Positions 29,371 through 42,016 of a DNA stretch of 64,000 nt are shown here, one piece after another (within the stretch, counting starts at the first letter, position 1; every line of letters starts with the position of its first letter). Under the pieces are notes generated by a model that was not told where the DNA came from, ran no database searches, and worked only from the letters and a program-made list of their open reading frames with translations. The DNA is taken from NCBI GenBank assembly GCA_964057225.1, contig OZ059897.1, positions 8,184,001-8,248,000 on the forward strand, given 5' to 3'. Position numbers and translations under genes: made by a program. The stretch comes from Auanema rhodensis. Its lineage: Eukaryota > Nematoda > Chromadorea > Rhabditida > Rhabditidae.

Positions 29371-32320
29371 AAAAGAAAAAAATTATTTTGAAAATGAAGA
29401 AACCGTATATGTAATGAGGATAATCCGAGCAAAACGAAAATGAGAGAATGACTTGAAAGATGGATAGAGATAGAGGACTATGACAAAGACAGAAAAAGAT
29501 GGAGTAAACTAAGTAGAAGTAAGAAAAGCTGTAATCCGTTATTACGAAGAACTTTCTGCTAACACTTGGTTTGCATAAAACTAGATCAAGATCATCTATA
29601 CTATTGGTGTAGAATGGAAGGATTATTACATGTAAGTATAAATGAAATAGTCTAAGCTAAAAGTTGCTGCCCGACGAGATTCGCAAATTTCATTGTAAAA
29701 TTCAATAATATCTCGAAAATCATCAGGTATGACTGCTTGCTCATATTTCGAAATTAGTATATAATCAAGCAAATAAAAATATTTTCAGACAAGAATTATG
29801 ATAAGACGAGCGGAAGTAGGGACTATCTGTGAAAATGAAATGATATGATGATAATGATAATGATGAAGTAAAAATGATAACGTTAGAATAAGAGAGAGAA
29901 AGAAAAGAGAAAAATAAAAAAGTCTAATGAGGTAATAACTAGAAGAGAATATGTATAAAAGAGAGAGAGAGAGAGAGAGAGGGGAAAGAGATACAGAGAG
30001 ATGAAGAAGATTAATTTAAATGACACAAGCGACACAAAGAAGTTAGAGAGATAGGACATGGACACCTAAACACAGAAGATAGAGAATATTAACATGAAGT
30101 ATACAGATATAATCAGATGAATATGAATGGAGTTTCTTCATCGAGCAACATGCGAAAATAGAAGAGAAAGAGAGATGAATGAGATAGAAAATGGGTGAGT
30201 AAGTGAAGAGATTTTGGTACTTAGAAGCAAAAAAATATAGAAGAGTTAAGAACTAAGACGATATCAATAGTAGTGCCAGACTTCTATTTTCGAAAAACCT
30301 TTAGAGATTTACTCGACTTTCGTGGCTATAACGGAGGGAAAAGCTATGTCTGCTTTTCCCTTTTAGGTCGATACTGCGACAGAACGGACGGAGATGTGGG
30401 CAAAGGAAAGAAGGAAGAGACAGGAAGAGCAGAGAGGACAAATGCATTGGAAGTTGACGAAGGAAAAGAAGAAGAAGCTGAGAAGAAGAAGGAAAAGCAG
30501 AAAGAAGAGAAGAAGAAGCAGAAGAAACTACTGAAGAGTAGAGTCAAGAAATCCATCTAAGATTCACCCTCTATACGTAGGTAAGTGCTTTCCCAAGGCT
30601 TTCATTCCCTCGTTGGATACAGCTATACTCCGTTTGGTCAATGCTAGAAGTATTTGAGAAGAACAACCATCGTCAGCTTGCCTTCATTCGCTCAAATCAA
30701 TGAAAACTTTTTAGAATAATCGAGCATGTGAATAGAAATAGAAGATGATTTGAAAGTTTTGATTTCCGATCAGTCTCAAACTATAAACGGAAAAAGTAAA
30801 TCAGTTTATTACTTCAAGCTATAAGCAACAATGTTTGAAAAAAAAGCTGTAGGTGTTGGTCATGTTGTTCGAAATAACTTAAGGCTTGGAGGGTAGTTCA
30901 AACACATGTTAAACAGCTTGACGATGGGATGCTTTACTTCTATGACAACACAGAAGAACAATGCTTTTCGCACACTTTTAAGCATTAATTGAAAGTTTTG
31001 AAAAGAAAAATGTAAATTATTTGATAAAAAAGAATGGAGGACCAAGGAATATGTGGTTAATAAGTGGGTGGACAAGAAAATACACATAGAAAGCGATACG
31101 AGCTCACTTGGAAGCTTTCAATCAGCTAATTATTTAATTGAACTTAACGATTTATTGCAACAGGAAACGAAATATTTAATTTAGGCCCTGGAAATGCTTT
31201 TCATCTTCCAACTTTAGCCTAGAAGCCAGCAGAAAATAAATAATGAAATTCGAGCAGAAAACTAATAGAAAAAATATTTGTAATAGCTAGAAATAGGTAT
31301 GTGGTAGGTGAAACACAACCGTTTATCGGGTCTAAAGTGTGAAAAATGCAGTTGTGCTTGCGTGACTTGGCGTGATCAGGTGGAAATATATGGAAATCAT
31401 GCAGATGAGATGTTCACGTGGATTTTAGTAAGCGAGGCATGCCACGTAAAAGTACAAAACATTTTAAGTTTTAAGCTTAGCAAAGTAACAAGTTGATTAC
31501 TACTCGTTGGTCTTCAGCCTAAAATATCAACTAAGCCAGATAGCCATCATACAAGATAGAAGATGGTCTACTAGTCAATGCCGCTTATTTCGCTTTCTCC
31601 GAGAGAAGGACTGAGAAGAAGAAGGAAAATGAGCAGAAGCAGGAAAAAGCATTGAGCGTATGATAGAAAATGAGGAAGAGAGTAGAAGAGAAAGTTAATC
31701 TGAACACTATATGGAAGCGGAATACAGCAGAACGAAGACACCACGACTACATATTGAGCTTTAACGAACATATATCGAAATAATGAATGGAAGCCATAAA
31801 TGAAAATGGTTGCTTCATAGAATAGATGGACCACCCTCCTCCGTTCATCCCGATGCTTTCGTTCATCTCGTCTCGACGCTTTTCAGGTCTTCAAACGAGA
31901 AAAGTAAGCGAAATGTGGGAGGAGTTTGGCACAAGCCGATGAGGTTTCTTGGGATGTAACTAAGAGAGTTAAAAGAAGAAGACACAGAAGTAGAATGAGA
32001 GAAGACACATCTAAGAGTCCGCGGGACGGAAAATGAAGAAGACGGGAGTAATTGAGGCGTTGAAAGGCTCAAGTCATGAAATGACAAGGCTCGCAGCAAG
32101 ACCATGAGACGTTAAACTAAGGATAACAGACGTCAAAGATATGGATGAATACACTCCTGAATGCAGGCACGCGCGCAAGAGTGCTTGGAAGTAAACTTAA
32201 AGCTCGTTTAGCTTATAAGATGTAATTCACGAGATTAATTTTTCGTCATAACACATAAAATGGAAAATAAAAATGGTTGGCGAGTGTTGTAAGCTTACTG
32301 ACCATTTATGGATAGGAAAA

Positions 32321-32347
32321 TAGAGAGAGAGGGAGAGAGAGGGAGAG

Positions 32348-32378
<31 letters not shown>

Positions 32379-32379
32379 A
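32321..32379. repeat. GA-rich microsatellite
   Basis: About 58 bp of GA repeats with GGGA and GAAA interruptions. Confidence 0.9.
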
Positions 32380-33010
32380 TAATACAGAGGACTTGAAATT
32401 CAACATTCACGAAATTGTCAATCGAAAAGACGGTTTTAAAGAAGATAAACAGAAAAACAACAACAAAAAAAAGAAGGACAATGAGAATAAGTAAGGAGGA
32501 GAAGAGCAAATGAACAAAACCGACGACTAAAAGAGAGGAATTCTGACAAAGTTCACGCCACCAAAAGACAAGAATAAAATGAAAATTTTAAAGAAAATGC
32601 TACGGAAATGGAAGAGAAGGTAAAATTTTAAATGATCCGACTAAGACATACAAATCGCTACGAGATGCAGACAACTAAATACAAAGAATAAGCCAAGAAA
32701 GCTTGAGAATTACCTTCAATTCGACATATGTTTATTAGTTCTCTGTTCTTTTGTTATTCACTCGCACACAATGAAGCTATGCTACCTCTGTCTCCAACTC
32801 TACAGCTTCCAGCTCCCCTTCCTCACTCTCACCCCGTGCTTCTATCCCTATTTCATGTTTTCTCTCTATCCTCTCCATATGGCTGCTTACTCTTTAGTCA
32901 CATTTCTTGTTCTTTTACTAGCCAACTTGTGCAGATTAATGCCTTTTTGAGCTGTCTCAAATATAATCTCATATTCATGATGTTAAATTTCAACAGCATT
33001 GCTAGCAACA

Positions 33011-33052
33011 GGTGTGTACATGCGTGTGTGTGTGTGTGTGTATGAGTGTGTA
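33011..33052. repeat. (TG)n dinucleotide repeat
   Basis: GT/TG repeat with CATGCG and TATGAG interruptions; a local reversal of the purine skew, since 32.7-33.2 kb is pyrimidine-rich on the plus strand. Confidence 0.85.
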
Positions 33053-33760
33053 TATTTCCTTAGAACATTGGATGTTTACATCGTTGCATCCTCTTCATCG
33101 TTCTGTACATTTCTCAGTCTTCATCTACTTCATCTACTTCATCTTCTTCTGGCACACCCCTTTTGAAGTTGACCTAGCATGTCCTGATACAACTGAAGTA
33201 CTACCTACATTCAGTTATTATTCCAATTGTTTTGTGTAAAACCTTGAAATGTTTTTCATCATATTTGGTATTAAGTCATTCATTGATTTTCTGGATGACT
33301 CTAGATATGAGGATCCTTGCTTTGAAAAGAAAAATGACAATAATCGTAATAAAAAAAAATAATAATAATATAGATAACCATAATATAAATAAAAAAAACG
33401 ACAACATTATTCTGGGAATAACAAAATCTTATGATTCTATATGTTGGAAACGGATAATGGGAAGATGAAGGGACATAAGACTGTAGATTGAAGTACTAAA
33501 GCAGGCTGGGGCTCCATGCCCAATTACGATATGATTTGGAAGAAACACAGGTAGAAGTAGTACAATGAAATGAAAGACTGAACTCTGTAAAAGCATGCAC
33601 AACATCCAAAAATAAAAAAAAGAGGCATGAAGGTAGAATATACTGAATGAACGGAATGGCATTGCTTGATGTGACAATTGAAGAAGAAGAATCAGAATAA
33701 GTTCAAGAATATGAATATCGTTAAGTTAAAAAAGACAAATATTGCAATTAATTGAAAATT

Positions 33761-36258
33761 TCAAACTCTAGTTAAGTCTGGATGATATGAGACATCAAGG
33801 CAGTCAACAATTTTTGAATCACATTTGAGAATATCAAAAAAGGTAATCATTACATATGAATTGATCAATACATTTACTTGTTCCTGAAATTAGAAAACTA
33901 TAAATATGTTGAGAGAAATGCTGAAGAAGTAAGCTGATATTTCAATTATTCTCTCATCTACTATATAAAGATATTCAATTTCATGCTGACGACATGCTCT
34001 ATTTGATATCAACTTCAAGCTTCCAGGTAAAATTATTTCAGTATAAAGAAGGGTATTCTAGAGCTCTTCTTTGTAATAAATCAAATTATTGCCATTGAAA
34101 CATGCTTCAATTCATCTTTTTTTCTCCAAAAAAAAAAGATGGAAATCGAAAAAAACTAAAGAGCCAAAAAAATACTGAGCATCGGAAAAGAAAAAAAAAG
34201 ATTCCCTGCCAGCCGGAACCTTCTTTCCCACTTTTTTGAATTTTAAATAAACTCACGATTATATAATTCATGGAAAGAATTAGTGCTCCTAAACGTTGTG
34301 CTGGATCTTCCCCACGATCTAAGCATAGACGATAAAGTGCAGATATAATTATATTTCTCTGCTCACAACAAATACGTCGACCATTTCCTGACAACTTATA
34401 AAAACCTGAAATCATGCTGTGTTCAGTTATTCAGTTTCTTTTCTTCTTTTTTTCATTTTCATTGTTTTGTGTTTTGAAACAAAAAAACCAACAAATATAG
34501 AGCAAAAATATGTATTTATGAGGTTGTGGGAAAATAAAAACTGACTGATCTGCCATATAGTGAGAACTTTGAGCAATGAAAATTCTTCGAAAGAGACATT
34601 AAGCTCATGGAAAGGTATTGCCATATACTTCCATTGTCGATGCTTGATTGGCATTAAGGACCTGGAAAATCATTATCATCATATCAAAAAGTTTATAAAG
34701 CTTTCTGTTTATCATACTTGTACTTAATGTAATCTTGTGACGTTTGAAACAGATTTTCTGCTCCTTCTTCCTCGCCAGATAACGGTAGAGGATTCATTGA
34801 TAGATATTCTCCGTTAAATAGAATAAGAAGAGAATCTTTAATTCCTAAGCGAGAAGTATAATAAGCTGAATTGATCATACAATCTACAGCGCAGCTAAAC
34901 CTATAGACGACGTTCTGAAAAACAAAATCTTTAATTTCAGCTATTAGGTGATAACGAGCTAGATAGTTGACAACAATCATATCAAGCTAAACGCCGAAAA
35001 ATACCTTTTCCGGTGTAGTTAAGTCTTCAAAACCCTTTATAGCTCTTGTAAAATCATATAGCATAATGAAATCAGCTCGATCAAATCCAGAAAATGTGCG
35101 ATAATCAAACGGACGTAAATGTATTTTTTCATATGGCTGTAATGAGCGGCTATAAGAGGATTTTTAAAAATAAAGATTTATTTTGAAACTTACACATTCA
35201 CATAAACAGCTGAATACGTCTCTCATACGTACTTCTGTATACATCATACGGCGACGATCATTCATGGTTGCTTCAAGTTTTACGTGATAATCGATTACAG
35301 CTGCACTGTATGCATCATCATATTCAAAAGCTGCAAAAATGATCGCACTGAACGCTGTTACTTTGTACTAGCACGTAAACGCGCAGAAACAAAACATACA
35401 CGGAGCTGATATTATAGTTCGTGATTGTATTTCGGGACTCTGGCTAGTTGACGGCTGTTCGCATGATTCCGGTGATGTAACCTGCGTTGTCGTACCGGAA
35501 GAGGTGTAACGCAATCGTCCGCAGACTGTCCGCTTATTGGCAGAATTGCTATCAGATGTACCTACAACTGGACCATCTTCGCGTTTAGCTTGAACCACTG
35601 AAAGCTGAATGTTGACAAAATTGTTCAGAAAACATCCAAAAATATGCATACAATCTCTATTCATGCCAGCGCGAAGACATTTCAGAAAGCGACACTGACG
35701 ACATAGCATTCGAAGTTCTAAAACCTGGACAGTAGGAGAACGAAATTTGTGAAAGAACCAAAATTACCATGGTGTATTCGACATATAGTTAAGCCACCAT
35801 TAATACATTCATAACCCATATTCATAGAGACAGTTCTTCGAAAAAAAGCGGCACAAGCCTTGAATAATACTAATTAAAAACAAAACCAAAATAACATCAT
35901 GATTATGCAACTCTATGGCTAATATGCACAAATATGTTGCAAATAGGTTAACAGTAAATTAGCATAAAATGACACTTTTAACACATCAGTTTCATTTGTT
36001 TAAGATAGCGCGTGCAGAGCGGTTGGTTTTAGTCAGCTAAGATAGGAATTCATTTAAAGTTCTTTGAACAGTTTATCAAATCATGATATGAACTGGAGCA
36101 AACTTTTCTTTTTAAAGACGTTTAAATGCAAAAATGCAAAATGAAAGAAAAATAAAAGAAGAAAATATTAAATAAGTTAAACAAACCTTGCAAGATCGGC
36201 CACCAAAATGTAGTGTGGTAGCATTTGGAGAATCACAGACCTCACAGTCAAATGACAT
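33761..36258 (-). CDS. Nuclear hormone receptor, nematode NR2-type (nhr family)
   Basis: Transcription factor with a DNA-binding and a ligand-binding domain. Eleven exons (36187-36258, 35768-35858, 35652-35717, 35400-35597, 35194-35330, 35005-35136, 34718-34986, 34546-34661, 34257-34405, 33962-34012, 33761-33883) encode 467 residues. The first zinc finger is CEVCDSPNATTLHFGGRSCK with P-box CKACAAFFRR, typical of the expanded nematode NHR set. The second finger ends CRQCRFLKCLRAGMNRD. The hinge is Ser/Thr-rich. The ligand-binding domain includes FSGFDRADFIMLYDFTRAI and DRGEDPAQRLGALIL. The last two exons (LISNRACRQHEIEYLYI; EQVNVLINSYVMITFFDIL) are placed by frame only. The ATG follows a 3' splice site (cttcag|AATG), which suggests trans-splicing. 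Confidence 0.85.
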
Positions 36259-39104
36259 TCTGAAGTATAAAATGAAATAATGAAATATTGTAAGAAGCGA
36301 ACTATATAAATAAGAATAAATAAGGAACAATTATATAACTATGATTTATCGTTCCTAGTTTTCCGGTACGATATGAAAATCAAAGATATCGAGCAAGAAT
36401 CAAACACACCCAAGTAGTAGCAAACTCTCATTCTCTATCTCTCTCTCTCTATCTTCTTAGCTATCTATATGATTATCTATCTATTTATCACTCTTTTCTT
36501 ACATAATTTGCCACTCCTTATTTCTCGATGTTTCCTTGTTTCGATTCTGATTGTCTTTCTCAATCTCTCTACTTCAAACTCCTTTTCTGGTGCTCCAATC
36601 AATATAAAAGAAAAAATCGTCTGTACACAGAAGAAGATAAAATTCTACGTGGTTAAGAGGACCGAGATAATAATAAGAAAGGCTGAGACAAGAGCCAACG
36701 ATAAGTCTACTTAAAAGGTTAGAATGTTAGTAAAAGGAACCACCACAACGTAGAAGAAGAAAAAGACGAAGAAGAAGAAGAAGAAGATGATGATGTTGAT
36801 GAAGTAAATATAAGCAAAAAGGGCAAAACGAAGAAAGTAATAAAGAAGCCAGAGAAACTGAATGCGTTATATGACTTTCAGGAGCAAAAGCTATTCATCA
36901 TCACTGCATGTGAAGATTTGTTAGATTTCGTCTAACTATAAAATAAAAAAATATATTTATATATGGAATAGAGGATAAAATATAAAGAAAAAAGTACATA
37001 TTGAACATCGAATGATCACGCAATTTCATGCCGAAAGACTATAGTTAAGTCTTCAGTCCTCAATGAGACCATCATTCCGTATTCTTCTCCATCTATCTTT
37101 CTCAAACTTTCGCTCCATCTCTTTCTGTCTCTTTCTCTCCACTCTTCGAACCCGGTCTATTTTCATCTTCTCGTTCTCTTCCTTGTTCTTCATAGCAATT
37201 AGCCTATACAGTTTGACTAATTCCAACTGAACAGATAACCTGATTGGTCGCAATCACTTCATATGAATCTGATGTGACTTCAAGAATCTGATCAAGAGAA
37301 CAACTCCTATTTTGCAATTACTACTGCACAATATGTTGCTTCGTCGTGCTGGCGCGCATCGTCGAACATCCATAGGACGACGATCATTTTTCGCTGACGT
37401 CATGCCACCCATTAGGTAGTCAATAGACAAGATAGCAAATGTACCAAAAACGAATCTATTGATCATGTACTTTGTACCTATTTGGCTGGTTTTTAAGTTG
37501 CGACGACATGTCGTTCGATTCTACTGAAGATTTTTAGAGAGAGAAACGAGATATAAAGGAAATAGATAAGATCAAAAAGATTAACAACACTGAAAACATA
37601 TGTCAGATATATATTTTAGAAATTAATTTTTATTTCAAAAAATAAAAAAAACAGAAATCGTTAGTAAATGTCAAATTGAAAATTAAATCCTTGATAAATA
37701 TCTGTTACTGATAAGACAAAACCCAGAAGAAAAAGTCATCTGTGTCATCTAGTCTAACAGTTGAGTATGCAGAACGGCAATCAAAAATAGCTGATTTTGT
37801 TGAAAGGAGAGGAATATTTAAGATCAAACTACGAGTGAAATAGAAAAAAAACGTGACAAAACTAACTAGAAAAGAAATAAACAAAAAGTAAATCAGCAGA
37901 AGGAAAGAGGTAGAGAGCAAGAAAATGAGCAAAAGAGAGAGAGAGAGAGAGAGAGATAAAGAAAGAGAGAGAGAAAGAAAGAGAGAGAGAGAAAGAGAGA
38001 GAGAGAAAGAGAGAGAGAGAAAGAGAGAGAGAATTGTATAACAGAAAACTGAGCAGAAACTCTTGTTATAGCCATTTCTTAATACTTTTAGTTGATGTTC
38101 AAGATTCTTAGTACGAAAATATAAGTATTGATAAGATAAAGATTATTGGCCAACGGTCAAAAAGATAAAGCTGATTAGAAATGTTCAAATATTTGACATT
38201 AACATAGATATATCTCAATTATATATATATAAATATATGTAAATACTACTTATATTGAAAAATATAGAAAACAATATGCTTTGTATGGAATTTATAAAAG
38301 AGAAAAGAAATAACATATAACTCTTAATACTACAAATGTTAGAATTACGAACTATAATAGACTTATTTCAAATATTTTTTGTAAAACATTCGAATGGAAC
38401 AAGTTTGTTTGAATAGTAATTCTTGCGAATCTAAATTAAAATTAGAAAAGATATGATTAAAACATATTTATTTGTCTATATATGTACATGTATATTATAA
38501 TAAAAATCTAGAAAATAGTGTTCAAAGCTACAATTTTCTTGTAATTTTTCAAATTTCCGAGGTCAAACTGAGAACATGAATAGGTGGTGAAACATCAACG
38601 AGGAAGAAGGGTGCAAAAGCAGCTTCTAATAGTTCTAACATCATAATTATTTACAACGATTAACTATAAAAGGGCAAAAAAGTATGAAGAATATCAATAA
38701 CGTTTTTAAATTTAACTTGTAAACATGTTTAAACTATAAGTTATATTCTTGTATTGCGTCGTCGTTGAGCAATACTTACTCCTGTCTCGCAACTGTTGTT
38801 ATGTTAACCGTTTTTGACTAGTTTTCTGTTGTATTTGAGTGTACTTTAGTAAAATACACATCTATTTCTATGCTATATAATATATAAATTAGATAATGTT
38901 ACGTTTTATCATTTCATTGTTCTTTTCAAAATCTTCTATTAAGTTTATATATTTTTTAAATTATGTGTTCAATTATATCAGCTATGAATGAGGATGAATT
39001 TATGTATTTCTGTTTCCGTCTTTGTAAACTGATAAGAAGCTCAATTATCGATGACATGAAGAATTATTTGATGCTAACCGAATTAATATGTTTTAAGACT
39101 GAAA
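36259..39104. other. Intergenic, upstream of NHR and of DHRS1
   Basis: A 2.8-kb divergent interval. Its left part has CT/GAA/GAT simple repeats (36420-36450, 36750-36800), and 37.9-38.0 kb carries a large GA array. A possible two-part minus-strand reading frame at 37053-37466 is discussed as a finding. The remainder is AT-rich without supported features. Confidence 0.5.
37932..38032. repeat. GA-rich tandem array
   Basis: About 100 bp of GA repeat. Its right part has a higher-order unit of about 14 bp in which GAAA recurs between short GA runs, so the array was probably expanded by tandem duplication of that unit. Confidence 0.9.
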
Positions 39105-40678
39105 ATGAAACCACTTTCCGGAAAAGTTGCTCTAGTAACCGGAGCTAGTCGCGGAATTGGTTTGGATAAGATAATTGTAACTGTTTAATAAATTTTACCT
39201 GCTAACAGGAAGAGGAATTGCTTTACAACTTGGACAATCAGGAGCACTAGTATACATAACAGGACGTAAACCAGGAACTAGCTTAACAAGCACTTTTAAG
39301 GAATTGCCATCACTTCAGAAAACAGCAGAAGGTATGCTACTGAATATACGTTATCATTATTTTTGATTAAAGAAATTTCTCATCGTGATGCCGAATGTAT
39401 ACCAGTCTATTGTGATCATTCCAATCCTGATGAAGTTAAAGCTCTGTTCGATAAAATCGATCGTGAAAACAATGGCAAATTAGATATACTAGTTAATAAC
39501 GCATATTCAGCTGCTAATGTAAGTATTTTATTGTATTTTTTAAATTTCTTAACTAATTTCTGAAAGTTAGCTATAGTTTGTAGTATATTGCCTCCTTTTT
39601 TATCCAAGAAAAACAACCGTTTTGTGCAAACTCAAGGAATAAAATGAGTTAAAGCTTTACGCACGTGATGCACGCAGGGTTTTTGTTTTGCCGAACAAAC
39701 GTCACGTGAAAATGAAAAGCTACATTTTCACGTCTCAACTAAAAAAATGACCAACAAAAAATTAATTTTATAACTCTGTTTTCAAAATATTTATTTGTTT
39801 ACTTGAATAGGAAATTGGTGAAAATGCTTCGAAAAAGTTTTATGATTTGGATCCAATGTTTTGGGATTCGGTCAATAATGTTGGTTTAAGAAATAATTAT
39901 ATTTGCTGTACGCTGGCAGCTAAGCTGATGGTACCCAGGAAGTAGGTTTTATTGAGTATTGATCTTACGAAAAAAGTAAATTTAATGATAAAATCTATAA
40001 TAGATCTGGTTTAATTGTGAATATTTCTTCACTTGGTGGTGCACACTATGCTTTCAATGTAGCATACGGAGTGGGAAAAGCCGCGGTAAATGATCATGAA
40101 GCATATTCAGATCATAAGGATTAAATGATTATAGGTTGATAGATTGACAACAGATATGGCTTTTGAACTAGAAGGAACTGATGTAAGCATTGTCACTCTC
40201 TATCCTGGAATAGTAAAAACGGAAATGACGGAAGTGTTCAATGAAAGTGGAGCTATCAAGAGCATGATGAACAACATGCCTCAAGTAGACACGAAAAATG
40301 AAATACTCTCTAAATAATATAATTTCAGGATCAAATTGATGCCACGCTACAGAACTGTGAGTCATCTGAGTTTTGCGGCAAAGGAATAGTTGCTCTAGCT
40401 GCTGATCCGAAAGTTAATCGCAAAAGCGGCAAAATAGTTTTTACATCAGATCTTGCAAGAGAATATAAATTCAAAGACACCAATGGTGAATATATGAGTT
40501 CCATTCCAAGTTTTAAAGTATTGTTTTTTTAGGAAAACTTCCTACCAACTCGAAGTCCATAGCAACTCTACTGAGATTGAGCGGATGGCCTAGACTTGCC
40601 TCCTTTATACCATCATGTCTCAATGTCCCAACATTCATATTTCACATAATTTCATATAAATTTTATAAAATTTTGTAA
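39105..40678 (+). CDS. dhrs1: DHRS1-like short-chain dehydrogenase/reductase
   Basis: NAD(P)-dependent oxidoreductase of the classical SDR fold; human DHRS1 acts on steroids and xenobiotics at the ER. Eight exons (39105-39159, 39209-39331, 39373-39518, 39811-39941, 40004-40085, 40135-40284, 40329-40485, 40533-40678) encode 329 residues. The cofactor motif is TGASRGIGRGIALQL at residues 12-26, followed by VYITGR. The NNAY motif is LDILVNNAYSAAN, the serine is in NISSLGG and the active site is YGVGKAAVDRL (YxxxK). PGIVKTEM and a hydrophobic C-terminal segment follow, all as in DHRS1, including the family's replacement of NNAG by NNAY. AATAAA overlaps the stop and recurs near 40799. Confidence 0.93.
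39704..39733. repeat. Inverted repeat in DHRS1 intron
   Basis: ACGTGAAAATG and its exact reverse complement (11 bp) flank an 8-nt loop. It lies in the long third intron (39519-39810), where further ACGTG elements occur (39662, 39703). Confidence 0.8.
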
Positions 40679-41363
40679 ATAAATCTGACGATGTTAAAGT
40701 AAATGCTTGTATGATTTCAGCCATTCACCAAAATATGTATATTTCGATTGTATAAAAGTTTTTTTTACTGATGATTTTAGTTGAAAGACATTGAAAAAGA
40801 ATAAATGTTGATAACCTTTGAATGGAAATGATTGTAATGAAAATTGTTCGAAACAAACATTTTTAGAGAAAAGATTAATGAGCTATCAGAAGCTTTTGTC
40901 TCTCTCTCACTCTCTCTTACCTTTAGATTCCAAGAAAAGAATAGAACAAAAACTGACTATTATCATAAACTGCCCCGCTTTTGTCTAACCCCATTGACTT
41001 CGGTCTCTAAGGTGCCTTTGATAGTTTACTTAACTATCTCTACATGCTATCTTCTTCAATTTCAGACAATGACCTTGTTTTGATGTCCCCCTCCCACTTC
41101 TGCCATAACCGGTAGTTTTTCCTTATATTGCCTGGCTTTTAAATCACCTTTTTTTCATCTCATTGTATTCACACCTTTCAATCTGTGATGTGTTGTGGCT
41201 GAACTTTTTCTGCCCAAGTATTCCTTGTTATTAGACTATATTACTCTGTAGATTCTAAAACCCTTTTTCTTCTTTATTTAATCTTATTTCCCAATATTCT
41301 TCTTCTTTTCTTTTTTTTATTTGAAAAACATTTGATTAATCCAAAATCAAACATGATTATAGA
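40679..41363. other. Intergenic, upstream of the TTR array
   Basis: 0.69 kb, pyrimidine-rich in its right half (CTCTCT, TTTCTTCTTT), ending at a 3' splice site two bases before the first TTR start codon. No open frame of interest. Confidence 0.5.
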
Positions 41364-42016
41364 ATGAAATTGTTCATCCTTGCCGTTCTTGCCACTGCCG
41401 TTGTTGCCCTTCCATTCGGAACTCATCAATCTGTTTCCGTCAAAGGAAAATTGACCTGTAATGGAGCTCCAGCTGAGAATGTTAAAGTAAAGCTGTACGA
41501 GACTGAAATCCGTGAGTTTCATGAGCATATTTAAATGAAATATACATACATGATTATCATTTAAGTTTTGGATAAGCTGTTGAGTGAGAAATTCTCTGAT
41601 GCTAATGGACAATTTACCATGGCAGGTACCAAGCAGGAAGTTACTAGCATTGACCCCAAAGTCAACATCTATCACAAATGTAACTATAGCGGAGTGAGTT
41701 ATAATTTGTTTTATTAATAAATAACATTTAAGTAAATATTATTTTAACTCAAAAGCATGAAAAAGATTACTGACCCCTCTATTTGCTTGTATGTTACTGT
41801 ATTTTTGTCTGTAACAACAACAACAACAGCAGCTAAAATAGAATGCTTATGCTGATGTAATTATGATATTAATTTCAGAAATGCTTCAAAAAGATCTCTA
41901 TCAAGATTCCAAAGAACTTCATTACTGAAGGAGAAAAGGCCGAGAAGACTTTCGATATCGGAGAGCTTAACCTTGCCGGAGCCTTCTCTGGAGAATCTAC
42001 TGATTGCTTCAACTAA
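41364..42016 (+). CDS. ttr: Transthyretin-like protein, copy 1
   Basis: Secreted nematode-specific TTR family (PF01060). Three exons (41364-41511, 41566-41693, 41879-42016) encode 137 residues. The signal peptide MKLFILAVLATAVVALPFG is followed by VSVKGKLTCNGAPAENVKVK, the VKLYE motif, PKVNIYHKCNYSG and the C-terminal GESTDCFN. Four cysteines are spaced as in the family (TCNG, HKCNY, CFKK, DCFN). The ATG follows a splice acceptor (attatag|AATG). A CAA run lies in intron 2 (41815-41830). First of four tandem copies. Confidence 0.95.

Larger units (their letters stand above)
24686..33760. other. 9-kb gene-poor, purine-skewed region
   Basis: No exon chain, domain or RNA gene could be supported in 9.1 kb. 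From about 25.7 kb onward the plus strand is strongly purine-rich, with many GA-type microsatellites plus ATG and TG repeats. Most apparent open frames are Ser/Leu/Phe-rich shadows of these tracts on the minus strand. The channel gene's missing N-terminal exon(s) must lie here or be very short, so much of it may be a first intron and promoter. Isolated CACGTG or ACGTG motifs occur (near 28600, 31410-31445). Confidence 0.55.

Noticed and set aside
30273-30560. 95-codon plus-strand Lys/Glu-rich frame
   Set aside because: Low-complexity translation of a purine-rich tract, with no homologue recognised and no splice context.
31571-31834. Minus-strand frame with a signal-peptide-like stretch (FFLLLLIFLLLLSPSLGESE), a candidate first exon of the channel gene
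   Set aside because: No GT donor in the right phase follows it, and Leu/Phe/Ser richness is expected opposite GA-rich DNA.
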